From: Hyphomonadaceae bacterium UBA1849
Lineage (GTDB): Bacteria > Pseudomonadota > Alphaproteobacteria > Caulobacterales > Hyphomonadaceae
Direction of reading: 5' to 3'
Assembly: GCA_002338565.1 (NCBI GenBank)
Contig: DDIN01000008.1
Coordinates: 1,798,403-1,862,402 of the forward strand
DNA length: 64,000 nucleotides
Shown here: piece by piece, positions 41,494 through 50,374 of the stretch
Layout of the letters: each line of letters starts with the position of its first letter
How positions within the stretch are numbered: position 1 is the first letter of the stretch
The notes under the pieces: model-generated
Database searches by the model: none
Told to the model about the DNA's origin: nothing
The model's input: the letters and a program-made list of their open reading frames with translations, nothing else
Translations under genes and position numbers: made by a program

Positions 41494-43827
41494 ATGAACA
41501 CACGTAAGCTCCTCGCGGGCACGATTCTTGGTGCATCAATTTTCGGCTCGACTATGACTTTCGGTGCTGTGGCACAGGAAGCGGCGTCAGAAGCTGAAGC
41601 ATCAGAACGTACAATGACAACTGTCCAGGTTACGGCGCGTCGCCGCGAAGAGAGCCTGCAGGACGTTCCAATTTCCGTAAGCGTTGCGACTGCTGAAGAC
41701 CTTGAGCGTCAGGGTATCTCTGCAACGACAGACCTCACAAACATCGTGCCTAACCTTCAGTTTGCGACCTACGGCACGCTGACAGGTAACAACTCTGCGG
41801 CGCAGGTCTTCATCCGTGGTATCGGCCAGACCGACGCGACACCGGGCGTTGATCCGGGCGTTGGTGTCTACATCGACGAAGTCTATATGGGCCGCTCTGT
41901 CGGTGGCGCGATGGACTTCCGCGACATTTCTTCCACTCAGGTTCTTCGTGGCCCGCAGGGTACGCTCTTCGGTCGTAACACGATCGGTGGCGCAGTCCTT
42001 ATGACGACGAACCGTCCAGGCGCTGGTAACACTGTGCGCGTCGGCTATGGCGAAGACAATCTGATCGAAGGTTTCCTTGCTATGGACCTTCTCGACACGG
42101 ATGAAGTCGGTGTTCGTGCATCTATCGGTGCGCGCAGCCGCAATGGCTATGTGACACGCGTTGTGGACGGTACCGACCTTGGCGACGAGAACAGCCTGAC
42201 AGGTCAGATCACGCTCGACTGGAACCCGACATCAGACCTCAACGTGCTTCTGCGCGCTGACTACTCAGAAGAAGACGAGAACGGCTCTCCGTTTGTCTTC
42301 CTCGACATCAACGAAACCGCGGCTTTCCCGATGATCGCAAGTGCGTTCGCAGGCTGCCCGGGCTCGTCTTTCCCGCCGCCGGTTCCGGTCCCGAACGTAG
42401 ACGATCCACGTTGTGCGAACGATTTCCAGTATCTCGGTCCGTTCCAGAACGGTGGTACAAGCGAAGCCTACTCAACGCTTGAAAACAGTGGTCTGTCTGC
42501 AGTCGTTACCTACGATATGAACGAGCAGTGGATGCTCAAGTCTATTTCGTCCATCCGTAACCTTCAGTGGACGGGTGCACGTGATGCGGACAACACGCCG
42601 CTCCTCATCCTCGCAACCCGTTATGCATCTGAAAGCGATCAGATCTCTCAGGAATTTCAGGCCCAGTATTCCGGCGACCGCCTCAATGGTGTGATCGGGG
42701 TCTACTATTTCGATGAGACCAATAATGACCGCGTGGTTGTAGACCTCGGCACGCCGGGTACATCTTACGACACCAACGACATTGAGCTTGGCACTGAAGC
42801 TTTTGCTCTTTTCACCGAGTGGACCTACGACCTGAGCGAGCAGCTCAGCATCACAGGTGGCCTGCGTTACACTGAAGAAGAGAAAAATATTCAGGGTACA
42901 TGGTTCAACGTGCCTGTCGTCGGTAGCCCGGAACCTGCGCCACCAACAACGCTTTGCCCTGTTGTCGGCGCGCCAACACCAGGCTGCCTCTTCGTGACGC
43001 GTGATGTGCACACTGAAACCTTCGACTCTGTCACGGGTTCTGCGAACGTCGCGTATCGCTTCAACGATTTCGTTATGGGCTATGCGTCCATTTCGCAGGG
43101 CTTCAAGTCCGGTGGTTTCAACCAGCGTTACAACGCGCTTTTGCAGGCATCCGGTGACCCGCTGGCGTTTGACGAAGAAACTGCTCAGTCTCTCGAGATC
43201 GGTTTCAAGGCGAACCCAAGCTCCAACCTCCGCGTCAACGGCGCTGTCTTCTCTAACTCTTATGAAGACATCCAGCTGACATACCGTGTTGGTCCGGCTC
43301 CGCTTCTGTTCAATGCAGGCGAAGCAACTATTAACGGTGCCGAGCTTGAAGTTTATTACATGCCGACCGACCAGACGACAGTCGACTTCTCGATTGGCCT
43401 TCTGCAAGCTGAAATGGACTCTGTTGCTCAGGTTCCAAACCTCGGTGCGCAAACGCCGACAGCGACCACTCAGGTTGGCGATCGTCTGCCACGTGCGCCT
43501 GAAAGCGAAATGCACCTCGGCGTGTCTCACGTCTTCGAGCTGCCTAACTCTTTCGAGCTCACACCGCGTATCGACGTGACCTATCGTGAATCAATCTTCT
43601 TCGATGCCGGTAACGACATCGGTGAAAGCTCCCTCACACTGGTCAACGGCTCTCTGACGCTGGCAAACATCAATCAGGACTGGCGCATCAGCCTGCGCGG
43701 CGAAAACCTGACGGATGAACTGTATCTGGTATCCGGTACGACTTCTGCGTCGACCGCAACCGGCTACTCTGAAGGCATCTATGCGCGTCCGCGTAATTTC
43801 TCCCTGACGTTCAGCAAAGACTTCTAA
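41494..43827 (+). CDS. TonB-dependent receptor
   Basis: The 777-residue outer-membrane importer has a signal peptide (cut near VAQEA), an N-terminal TonB-box-like TTVQVTARRREES, a plug domain (VPNLQF...VFIRGIGQTD...GVYIDEVYMGR...STQVLRGPQGTLFGRNTIGGAV) and a long beta-barrel ending in the usual aromatic residue (SLTFSKDF). The start at 41494 is set by GGGAGGAAAGA; the ATG at 41470 adds 8 residues before the signal peptide. It takes up an unknown ligand. The gene follows the MarR-type operator copy and is followed by a terminator, so it is its own transcription unit. Confidence 0.95.
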   Translation: MNTRKLLAGTILGASIFGSTMTFGAVAQEAASEAEASERTMTTVQVTARRREESLQDVPISVSVATAEDLERQGISATTDLTNIVPNLQFATYGTLTGNNSAAQVFIRGIGQTDATPGVDPGVGVYIDEVYMGRSVGGAMDFRDISSTQVLRGPQGTLFGRNTIGGAVLMTTNRPGAGNTVRVGYGEDNLIEGFLAMDLLDTDEVGVRASIGARSRNGYVTRVVDGTDLGDENSLTGQITLDWNPTSDLNVLLRADYSEEDENGSPFVFLDINETAAFPMIASAFAGCPGSSFPPPVPVPNVDDPRCANDFQYLGPFQNGGTSEAYSTLENSGLSAVVTYDMNEQWMLKSISSIRNLQWTGARDADNTPLLILATRYASESDQISQEFQAQYSGDRLNGVIGVYYFDETNNDRVVVDLGTPGTSYDTNDIELGTEAFALFTEWTYDLSEQLSITGGLRYTEEEKNIQGTWFNVPVVGSPEPAPPTTLCPVVGAPTPGCLFVTRDVHTETFDSVTGSANVAYRFNDFVMGYASISQGFKSGGFNQRYNALLQASGDPLAFDEETAQSLEIGFKANPSSNLRVNGAVFSNSYEDIQLTYRVGPAPLLFNAGEATINGAELEVYYMPTDQTTVDFSIGLLQAEMDSVAQVPNLGAQTPTATTQVGDRLPRAPESEMHLGVSHVFELPNSFELTPRIDVTYRESIFFDAGNDIGESSLTLVNGSLTLANINQDWRISLRGENLTDELYLVSGTTSASTATGYSEGIYARPRNFSLTFSKDF

Positions 43828-43850
43828 GGTCTGCGCTAAGCGTCAAAAAA

Positions 43851-43889
43851 GAAGAGCTCCCCGGCTATGTCGGGAAGCTCTTTTCTTTT
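43851..43889 (+). terminator. Rho-independent terminator after the first TonB receptor
   Basis: Stem AAGAGCT-CCCCG pairs with CGGG-AAGCTCTT and is followed by TTCTTTT, about 24 bp after the stop at 43827. It separates this gene from the convergent valine operon. Confidence 0.88.
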
Positions 43890-43911
43890 GGGGTCTGATT
43901 TTGAATCAGGC

Positions 43912-44802
43912 TCAGACTTCGCCGCGGACGCGTTTCATGACGCCGGAAAAATCGAGACCGTCAAAACCGTCTGATGATAGGTTTGCATAGGTTGCTTCCG
44001 CCAGCTTGCCGAAGTCGACATTTGCGCCTGCGGTTTCGGCTGCGCCGAGTGCCAGCTTCAGGTCTTTCAGCATCATCGCTACCGCGAAGCCTGGCTGGTA
44101 GTCGCGATTAGAAGGTGCTGCCGGAACAGGGCCAGGGGCGGGGCAATAGCTTGTCATCGACCAGCACTGGCCTGATGCAGTGGACGCGATGTTGAAGAAA
44201 GTCTGTGCATCGAGGCCAAGCTTTTCGGCGAGGTTGAACGCTTCGCATGTCCCGACCATGGAAATGCCGAGCAGCATGTTGTTTGCGATCTTTGCGACCT
44301 GACCATTCCCGGCAGGGCCTGCGTGGAAAACATTCTTGCCCATGATTTCGAGGAATGGCTTTGCAGCCTCAAAGGCGGCATCTGGTCCGCCCACCATAAA
44401 GGTCAGCGTGCCTGCATTGGCTGCCGCTGTGCCGCCGGAAACCGGCGCATCGACCATCAGGAAGCCTGCGGCTTTTGCTTCGTCCGCGGCTTCCCGGGCT
44501 TCATCGACGGAGATTGTCGAGCAGTCGATGAGTGCCGCAGTCGATGGCGCATGCGCGGTGACACCTTCGGCGCCGAAATAGACTTCAAGCACATGTTTTC
44601 CGGCTGGCAGCATGGTGACGACGATCTCGGCGCCGGAAACAGCTTCGCCAAGGGACGCTGCACTCTGTGCACCTTTGGCTTCAGCCTGTTTGACGGCGTC
44701 AGGGCTAAGGTCAAAAGCAGTGACCTCATGACCAGCGCCGACAAGATTGGCGCACATGCCCGAGCCCATGTTTCCGAGGCCGATAAATGCAATTTTAGTC
44801 AT
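43912..44802 (-). CDS. mmsB: 3-hydroxyisobutyrate dehydrogenase
   Basis: The 296-residue NAD-dependent enzyme oxidises 3-hydroxyisobutyrate to methylmalonate semialdehyde in valine breakdown. Visible are IGLGNMGSGMCANLVGAGH (Rossmann), VDAPVSGGTAAANAGTLTFMVGG (substrate site), and GPAGNGQVAKIANNMLLG with the catalytic lysine region. Length matches MmsB. Its start overlaps the stop of the hydroxyisobutyryl-CoA hydrolase gene by one base, so the two are coupled, and it ends the operon. Confidence 0.95.
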   Translation of the reverse strand: MTKIAFIGLGNMGSGMCANLVGAGHEVTAFDLSPDAVKQAEAKGAQSAASLGEAVSGAEIVVTMLPAGKHVLEVYFGAEGVTAHAPSTAALIDCSTISVDEAREAADEAKAAGFLMVDAPVSGGTAAANAGTLTFMVGGPDAAFEAAKPFLEIMGKNVFHAGPAGNGQVAKIANNMLLGISMVGTCEAFNLAEKLGLDAQTFFNIASTASGQCWSMTSYCPAPGPVPAAPSNRDYQPGFAVAMMLKDLKLALGAAETAGANVDFGKLAEATYANLSSDGFDGLDFSGVMKRVRGEV

Positions 44803-45839
44803 CAGTTCGTCTCCAGAAATGTGAGCGGTCCGGTCTCAAGCGGTGCAAAGAAAGCATCGATTTCGCCTTCGCTGATCGCGCTCAGCGGGGAGGGCAACCA
44901 GTTCGGCGCATTGTCCCGGTCAACCAGAACTGCGCGGACACCCTCCTGAAAATTGTCGGTTTTGATGAGGCGGCTGGCGATGCGGTATTCCATCTCCATC
45001 ACCTCTCTGAAAGAGGCGGTCCCGCCTTCGCGCACCTGACGAAGAGACAGCTTCATAGAGAGCGGGGATTTCGAGGCGAGTGTTTCTGCTTGCGCTATAG
45101 CCCAGTCGCCACCTGTTTGCAGCGCCTCGATAATGCCTTCAACGCTGTCACCTTTGAACAGGCTATCGAGTTCTTTGCTATGAGGCTCGAACGAACCGGT
45201 GGCGCTCGTTTCTAGGCCGTTCAGTGCGGAGAGTCCGTCAGTGCAGATCGCTTCCGATAGTTCGCCTAGCGCGGCACTGTCGCAATAGTGCGTAGCGATG
45301 CCTGCAGCCAGAACGTCTTTACCTTTCAGGCGTGCGCCCGTGAGGGCGAGCCATGTGCCAAGCTCACCTTCAAGGCGCGGCAGGAAATAGCCGCCGCCAA
45401 CATCTGGAATGAGACCAATGCCTGTTTCTGGCATGGCAAACACGGTGCGCTCGGTCGCGACGCGGTGCGTACCATGAACCGAAATGCCGACACCGCCGCC
45501 CATAGTGATGCCATCCATCAGCGCGACGTATGGCTTTGGGTACTCGCTGATGAGCGTGTTGAGTTGATACTCGGTAGCGAAGAAGTCGGCGCCCTCCTTA
45601 CCGTCGGTTTTGCCGCTTTCAGAGAGCAGAAGCACGTCACCGCCTGCGCAAAAGCCGCGTGTTCCTTCGGCATGATCGATCAGTACCAGTTCGACGGCGT
45701 CATTATTGCGCCAGTCCTGCAGCGCAGCCATCATGATCTCACACATCTCTTTGTTCAGAGCGTGGAGCGCACCGGCGCGGTTAAGTGTGATCCCTCCGAC
45801 GCGGCCTTCGCGGCGGATGAGAACAGGGGCATCAGTCAT
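44802..45839 (-). CDS. 3-hydroxyisobutyryl-CoA hydrolase (enoyl-CoA hydratase/isomerase family)
   Basis: The 345-residue crotonase-fold protein releases CoA from 3-hydroxyisobutyryl-CoA, the step before MmsB. Visible: GGITLNRAGALHALNKEMCEIM, RGFCAGGDVLLL, and KPYVALMDGITMGGGVGISVHGTHRVATERTVFAMPETGIGLIPDVGGGYFLPRL, the ACADG/hydrolase pattern. The length (longer than the 260-residue hydratases) and position settle the assignment. It begins 4 bp after the acyl-CoA dehydrogenase stop. Confidence 0.92.
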   Translation of the reverse strand: MTDAPVLIRREGRVGGITLNRAGALHALNKEMCEIMMAALQDWRNNDAVELVLIDHAEGTRGFCAGGDVLLLSESGKTDGKEGADFFATEYQLNTLISEYPKPYVALMDGITMGGGVGISVHGTHRVATERTVFAMPETGIGLIPDVGGGYFLPRLEGELGTWLALTGARLKGKDVLAAGIATHYCDSAALGELSEAICTDGLSALNGLETSATGSFEPHSKELDSLFKGDSVEGIIEALQTGGDWAIAQAETLASKSPLSMKLSLRQVREGGTASFREVMEMEYRIASRLIKTDNFQEGVRAVLVDRDNAPNWLPSPLSAISEGEIDAFFAPLETGPLTFLETN

Positions 45840-45843
45840 ATAT

Positions 45844-46980
45844 CTAGTCTTTCAAAAGGTCGCGGGAGACGATGACGCGCATAATCTCGTTCGTGCCTTC
45901 AAGGATTTGGTGGACGCGCAGATCGCGAACGATGCGCTCGACTTCGTATTCACGCAGATAGCCATAGCCGCCATGGATTTGCAGGGCATCATTGGCAACT
46001 TTGAAGCCGGTATCTGTGACGAAACGCTTGGCAGACGCGCAGGCTTTGCTGGCATCAGACGCACCTGCATCCAGTTTCTGCGCGGCTGTGTAGAGAAGCG
46101 CACGCGCGGCTGACAGCTCGATATCCATGTCTGCGAGCTTGAACTGGGTGGCCTGAAAATCGGCAATGGCCTTGCCGAATTGCTTTCGGTCCTTGGCGTA
46201 GGCGAGAGCGCGCTCAAGTGCTTCCTGCGCGCCGCCGAGAGAGGCTGCTGCAATGTTGAGGCGGCCGCCATCAAGGCCTGCCATGGCGTATTTGAAGCCG
46301 TCGCCTTCATTGCCGACGCGGTTCTTCGCCGGAATGCGGCAGTTATCAAAGCTCACTACGGCTGTCGGCTGGGCATGCCAGCCCATTTTCTCTTCCTTCT
46401 TGCCAAAGGAGAGGCCTTCAGTGCCCTTCTCAACGATAAATGTGGAGATACCGCGTGCGCCATCATCAGAGGTGCGGGCCATGACGACGTAAACATCAGA
46501 GAAGCCAGCACCAGAGATGAACATTTTGGAGCCGTTCAACACATAGTCGTCGCCATCGCGAACGGCGCGCGTACGAAGGCTGGCTGCGTCTGATCCGGAA
46601 CCCGGCTCCGTCAGGCAGTAAGAGGCGATCAGCTCGCAGCTCGCAAACTTCGGAATGTAATGCTGGCGGAGCTCTTCAGACGCGAATTTATCAATCATCG
46701 CGCCCGCCATATTGTGAATGGAGAGGAAGGTCGCGTGAGAGATATCGCCTTTGGACAGCTGCTCGAAAATCAAAACGGCATCGAAGCGCGACAGACCCGA
46801 TCCGCCGAGGTCTTCAGTCAGATATATGCCGCCAAAGCCAAGTTCGCCCAGCGCTTCCAGAACGCTGCGATCCAGCGTGCGTTCCTCTTCCCAGCGCGCC
46901 GAGTTCGGGCGCAGCATATCGGCGGTAAACTTGGCAGCGGTTCCTGAAATCAGGCTTTGTTCTTCGGTCAGTATCGTCAT
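45844..46980 (-). CDS. Acyl-CoA dehydrogenase (putative isobutyryl-CoA dehydrogenase)
   Basis: The 378-residue FAD enzyme is the normal-length type. It has YCLTEPGSGSDAASLRTRAVRDGDDYVLNGSKMFISGAGFSDVYVVMART, GGRLNIAAASLGGAQEALERALAYAKDRKQFGKAIADFQ, DALQIHGGYGYLREYEVERIVRDLRVHQILEGTNEIMRVIVSRDLL. In the valine operon it should oxidise isobutyryl-CoA to methacrylyl-CoA. It starts 8 bp after the hydratase stop. Confidence 0.92.
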   Translation of the reverse strand: MTILTEEQSLISGTAAKFTADMLRPNSARWEEERTLDRSVLEALGELGFGGIYLTEDLGGSGLSRFDAVLIFEQLSKGDISHATFLSIHNMAGAMIDKFASEELRQHYIPKFASCELIASYCLTEPGSGSDAASLRTRAVRDGDDYVLNGSKMFISGAGFSDVYVVMARTSDDGARGISTFIVEKGTEGLSFGKKEEKMGWHAQPTAVVSFDNCRIPAKNRVGNEGDGFKYAMAGLDGGRLNIAAASLGGAQEALERALAYAKDRKQFGKAIADFQATQFKLADMDIELSAARALLYTAAQKLDAGASDASKACASAKRFVTDTGFKVANDALQIHGGYGYLREYEVERIVRDLRVHQILEGTNEIMRVIVSRDLLKD

Positions 46981-46988
46981 GGCGTGAA

Positions 46989-47762
46989 TTACTTATCCTT
47001 GAAATCGGGTGCGCGCTTTTCAGAAAAGGCGGCCATGCCTTCCTTCTGGTCTTCCGTGCCGAACAGACCCTGAAAGAGGCGGCGTTCGAACTTAACGCCC
47101 TCGGTCGTTGGTAGCTCCAGCGCGCGGGAGACCATTTCCTTCGCCGCCATAATAGATGGCAGGGAGAAACCGGCAATTTCATTGGCTGCGGTGAGGGCTG
47201 TCTGCATCAGCTCATCATGCGGGACGACGCGAGAGACAAGACCAATCCTGTCGGCTTCCTCGCCATCAATCATCCGGCCGGTGAGTACGAGGTCCATAGC
47301 CTTGGCTTTGCCTACCGCTTTGGTGAGGCGGATCGAGCCGCCCATACCGGGCGTTACGCCGAGCTTGATTTCCGGCTGGCCGAATTTGGCTTTGTCAGAA
47401 GCGATAATCAGGTCGCACATCATGGCGAGCTCACATCCACCACCAAGGGCAAAGCCGTTCACCGCCGCGATGACGGGTTTTCGGCAAGCCGCGAACCTGT
47501 CCCAGCCTGCAAAATAATCCTCGACATACATGTCGGAGAAGCTTTGCGGCTGCATTTCCTTGATGTCTGCACCGGCGGCAAACGCGCGGCCCGCGCCGGT
47601 CAGCACAGACACAGCGATGTCCTTATTGCGATCAATCGCGGCAAAGCAGTCTGCGACTTCAGCCATGACCTCAGCGTTGAGTGCATTCAGGCTGTCCGGT
47701 CTGTTCAGTGTAACCACTGCCACGCGGCTCTGCTGTTCAAATGTGATCGTTTTGTAGGTCAT
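46989..47762 (-). CDS. Enoyl-CoA hydratase (putative methacrylyl-CoA hydratase)
   Basis: The 257-residue crotonase has GRAFAAGADIKEMQPQSF (oxyanion region), KPVIAAVNGFALGGGCELAMMCDLIIASDKAKFGQPEIKLGVTPGMGGSIRLTKAVGKAKAMDLVLTGRMIDGEEADRIGLVSRVVP with both catalytic Glu residues, and ends EKRAPDFKDK. In the operon it would hydrate methacrylyl-CoA. The ATG at 47762 is preferred over the GTG at 47771, since AGGTGA overlapping the mmsA stop sits at the right distance. Confidence 0.92.
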   Translation of the reverse strand: MTYKTITFEQQSRVAVVTLNRPDSLNALNAEVMAEVADCFAAIDRNKDIAVSVLTGAGRAFAAGADIKEMQPQSFSDMYVEDYFAGWDRFAACRKPVIAAVNGFALGGGCELAMMCDLIIASDKAKFGQPEIKLGVTPGMGGSIRLTKAVGKAKAMDLVLTGRMIDGEEADRIGLVSRVVPHDELMQTALTAANEIAGFSLPSIMAAKEMVSRALELPTTEGVKFERRLFQGLFGTEDQKEGMAAFSEKRAPDFKDK

Positions 47763-47771
47763 TGCGGTCAC

Positions 47772-49268
47772 CTATCGCATCGTCGGAATAATGAAGGACT
47801 GGTCGCCAATATCGCCTTCCGGCCAGCGCTGTGTCACGGTTTTGACCTTAGTGCAGAAGCGTACACCATCCATGCCGTACTGGTTGTGGTCGCCAAAAGC
47901 AGACCGCTTCCAGCCGGAGAAGCTGTGATAGGCGACCGGCACGGGAATTGGCACGTTTATACCGACCATGCCGACATTCACTTTAGACGCAAACTCGCGT
48001 GCAGCCTGACCGTTTCGCGTGAAGAGCGCAACGCCATTGCCATACTGGTGCTTGCTTGGAAGCTCGGCGGCTTGTTCCAGCGTTTCAGCGCGCACGACTT
48101 GCAGAACAGGGCCGAAAATCTCTTCTTTGTAGGTCTTCATGCCCGGCTTCACATTGTCGAACAGGCTCGGCCCTATGAAATAGCCGTTTTCATGTCCCTG
48201 TAGCGTGTGTCCGCGTCCGTCCAGCAGCAGGTCTGCGCCTTCGTCCACGCCCATCTGGATGTAGTTTTCGACCTTTTCCTTGTGGGCAGCGGAAACGACC
48301 GGCCCGTAATGGGCGTCTTTGTCCGTCGATACACCAACCTTCAGGGCGCGTGCTTCGGCAATCATGCGTTCAACGAATTCGTCGGCTGTTTTCTTACCAA
48401 CGGGAACGGCCACCGGTAGCGCCATGCAACGTTCGCCTGCAGAGCCATAGGCCGCGCCGACAATATCTTTGACGACCTGATCCATATCCGCGTCCGGCAG
48501 GATGATGCCGTGGTTTTTCGCCCCGCCCATCGCCTGAACGCGCTTTCCGTTGGCCGTGCCGCGGGAATAGACATATTGGGCAATGTCAGACGAGCCGACA
48601 AAGCTGACGGCCTTGACGTCAGCATGATCCAGGATTGCATCAACGACTTCCTTATCGCCGTTTACAATGTTGAGAACGCCGTCCGGCGCACCCGCTTCAA
48701 GGAACAGCTCTGCCAGGCGCATCGGCACGGACGGGTCTTTTTCAGACGGCTTCAGGATGAAAGTGTTACCGCAGGCGATCGATACGCCGAACATCCACAT
48801 AGGGATCATGGCCGGGAAGTTGAACGGGGTGATGCCCGCCGTCACACCCAGAGGCTGGCGCATAGAGTAGACGTCGATGCCAGGGCCAGCGCCTTCAGTG
48901 TATTCGCCTTTCAGCAGGTGAGGGATGCCGCACGCAAACTCGATCACCTCAAGGCCGCGCTGAACATCGCCAACTGAGTCCGCGATCACCTTGCCATGTT
49001 CTGCAGAGAGCATGTGCGCCAGCTCGTCCATATTGGCTTCAAGAAGGCGTTTGAACTCAAACATGACGCGGGCGCGTTTTTGCGGATTTGTCGCCGCCCA
49101 TGCCGGTTGCGCGTTCACTGCTGCCTGCACCGCGCTATCGAGTTCTGAAGGCGTTGCGAGTGACACACGTGCCTGAACCTCACCGGTATTCGGATCATAC
49201 ACATCGGCAAAGCGCCCTGATGTGCCGCTGACCGACTGTCCGTTCACGAAATGATGGAGTTCACGCAT
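47772..49268 (-). CDS. mmsA: Methylmalonate-semialdehyde dehydrogenase (CoA-acylating)
   Basis: The 498-residue aldehyde dehydrogenase converts methylmalonate semialdehyde to propionyl-CoA with CO2 release. The MmsA form is recognised by the catalytic cysteine in AGERCMALPVAV and by TPFNFPAMIPMWMFGVSIACGNTFILKPSEKDPS, VQAMGGAKNHGIILPDADMDQV, and SGWKRSAFGDHNQYGMDGVRFCTKVKTVTQRWP. It is the first gene of the operon, 66 bp from the divergent LysR regulator start. Confidence 0.97.
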   Translation of the reverse strand: MRELHHFVNGQSVSGTSGRFADVYDPNTGEVQARVSLATPSELDSAVQAAVNAQPAWAATNPQKRARVMFEFKRLLEANMDELAHMLSAEHGKVIADSVGDVQRGLEVIEFACGIPHLLKGEYTEGAGPGIDVYSMRQPLGVTAGITPFNFPAMIPMWMFGVSIACGNTFILKPSEKDPSVPMRLAELFLEAGAPDGVLNIVNGDKEVVDAILDHADVKAVSFVGSSDIAQYVYSRGTANGKRVQAMGGAKNHGIILPDADMDQVVKDIVGAAYGSAGERCMALPVAVPVGKKTADEFVERMIAEARALKVGVSTDKDAHYGPVVSAAHKEKVENYIQMGVDEGADLLLDGRGHTLQGHENGYFIGPSLFDNVKPGMKTYKEEIFGPVLQVVRAETLEQAAELPSKHQYGNGVALFTRNGQAAREFASKVNVGMVGINVPIPVPVAYHSFSGWKRSAFGDHNQYGMDGVRFCTKVKTVTQRWPEGDIGDQSFIIPTMR

Positions 49269-49366
49269 GGCTGTTTCCCTATGACCTGATCTTTGCGCGC
49301 CAGTCTAAAGCCTGTAAATAATCAAATAAACATGTGCTTTCGCAATTTGAATTGGCATTTTTGCAA

Positions 49367-50245
49367 ATGAATATCCATTGGGACGACATCCGCTTTCTGC
49401 TCCACGTAAGCCGTTTCTCAAAGCTGGCAAAAGCAGCCCAGCATATGGGGCAGGATACCTCAACGGTGAGCCGGCGTCTGAAACGGCTTGAAAGCGAGCT
49501 GGGCATGCTCCTCTTCGAACGGACACGTCAGGGGCATGTGCTCACGCGGGACGGGCAGAAAGTCGTCGAGCGGGCTGAAATCATCGAGCAAAACATTCAG
49601 GATATCGTCGCCCTGTCAGAACGGGCGGATAATCGCGTATCCGGTCGGGTGCGTATCGGCGTGACCGAAGGGTTAGGCGCTGCGGTGCTCGCGCCAGCCA
49701 TCGCAGACTTTTCGCGCGAATATCCGGCGGTTGAACTCGATCTGATCGCTATGTCCGGCTTTGCAAATGTCTCCCGCAGAGAGGCTGATCTTGCTATTCT
49801 GCTCGCGCGTCCAACGGCGGGGCGTCTGCGCGTGCGAAAGCTCTCTGACTACACGCTGAAGCTCTATGCCTCGGCGGATTATCTGGCGACGGCGAATGCG
49901 CCCAAGAGAGAAGCGGACCTGAACGATCACCCGCTGATCGGTTATGTGGACGAGCTGATCTATTCGCCTCAGCTACGCTATTATTCAGAAGTCTCCGCAG
50001 ACTTGAAGCCGACCGTCTGTAGCCCGAGTATCGTAGCTCAGCTGGAGATGGTGCGATCCGGCGCTGGCATCGCGATCCTGCCATGCTTCATGGCCGATCA
50101 GCGCGACGATCTGGTCTGCGTCCTGCCGGATAGCGTCTCCGTTACGCGCTCATTCTGGCTCGTGACGCATGAGGATGTAGCCTCGCTTGCACGCATTAAG
50201 GCCGCTTCGGAATTTATTGAACGCACCGTGAAGCGACTGGATTAG
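49367..50245 (+). CDS. LysR family transcriptional regulator, divergent from the valine operon
   Basis: The protein of about 292 residues has an N-terminal winged helix (IRFLLHVSRFSKLAKAAQHMGQDTSTVSRRLKRLESELGMLLFERTRQGHVLT) and a substrate-binding co-inducer domain (RVRIGVTEGLGAAVLAPAIADFSREYPAVELDLI). It is read away from mmsA and is the likely regulator of the mms operon. The ATG at 49367 is the family-like start; a GTG at 49334 gives 11 more residues. No clear ribosome-binding site is visible for either. Confidence 0.9.
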   Translation: MNIHWDDIRFLLHVSRFSKLAKAAQHMGQDTSTVSRRLKRLESELGMLLFERTRQGHVLTRDGQKVVERAEIIEQNIQDIVALSERADNRVSGRVRIGVTEGLGAAVLAPAIADFSREYPAVELDLIAMSGFANVSRREADLAILLARPTAGRLRVRKLSDYTLKLYASADYLATANAPKREADLNDHPLIGYVDELIYSPQLRYYSEVSADLKPTVCSPSIVAQLEMVRSGAGIAILPCFMADQRDDLVCVLPDSVSVTRSFWLVTHEDVASLARIKAASEFIERTVKRLD

Positions 50246-50277
50246 CGAGATGAGAGGGCGGCTGGGCTATTTCTTTA

Positions 50278-50292
50278 ATAATTTTGAATTAT
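50278..50292. promoter_or_regulatory. Perfect dyad ATAATT-N3-AATTAT upstream of the second TonB receptor
   Basis: A 15-bp perfect palindrome lies 82 bp before the receptor ATG at 50375 in an AT-rich stretch. It could be an operator for the neighbouring LysR or another regulator. AT-rich composition makes chance dyads more likely, so this is tentative. Confidence 0.35.
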
Positions 50293-50374
50293 CAAAAGCG
50301 ATACTATAAAACAATTTTACCAATAGATGGGCTTCTGAGAACCTTGCCTCAATAAAATAATCAGGGAGGTTTAT

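Noticed and set aside
42472..43530. Long minus-strand open frame (352 codons)
   Set aside because: It is antisense to the TonB receptor barrel and shows the Arg/Val-rich composition of an antisense translation.
47217..48203. Plus-strand open frame (328 codons)
   Set aside because: It is antisense to the enoyl-CoA hydratase and mmsA genes, both well supported.
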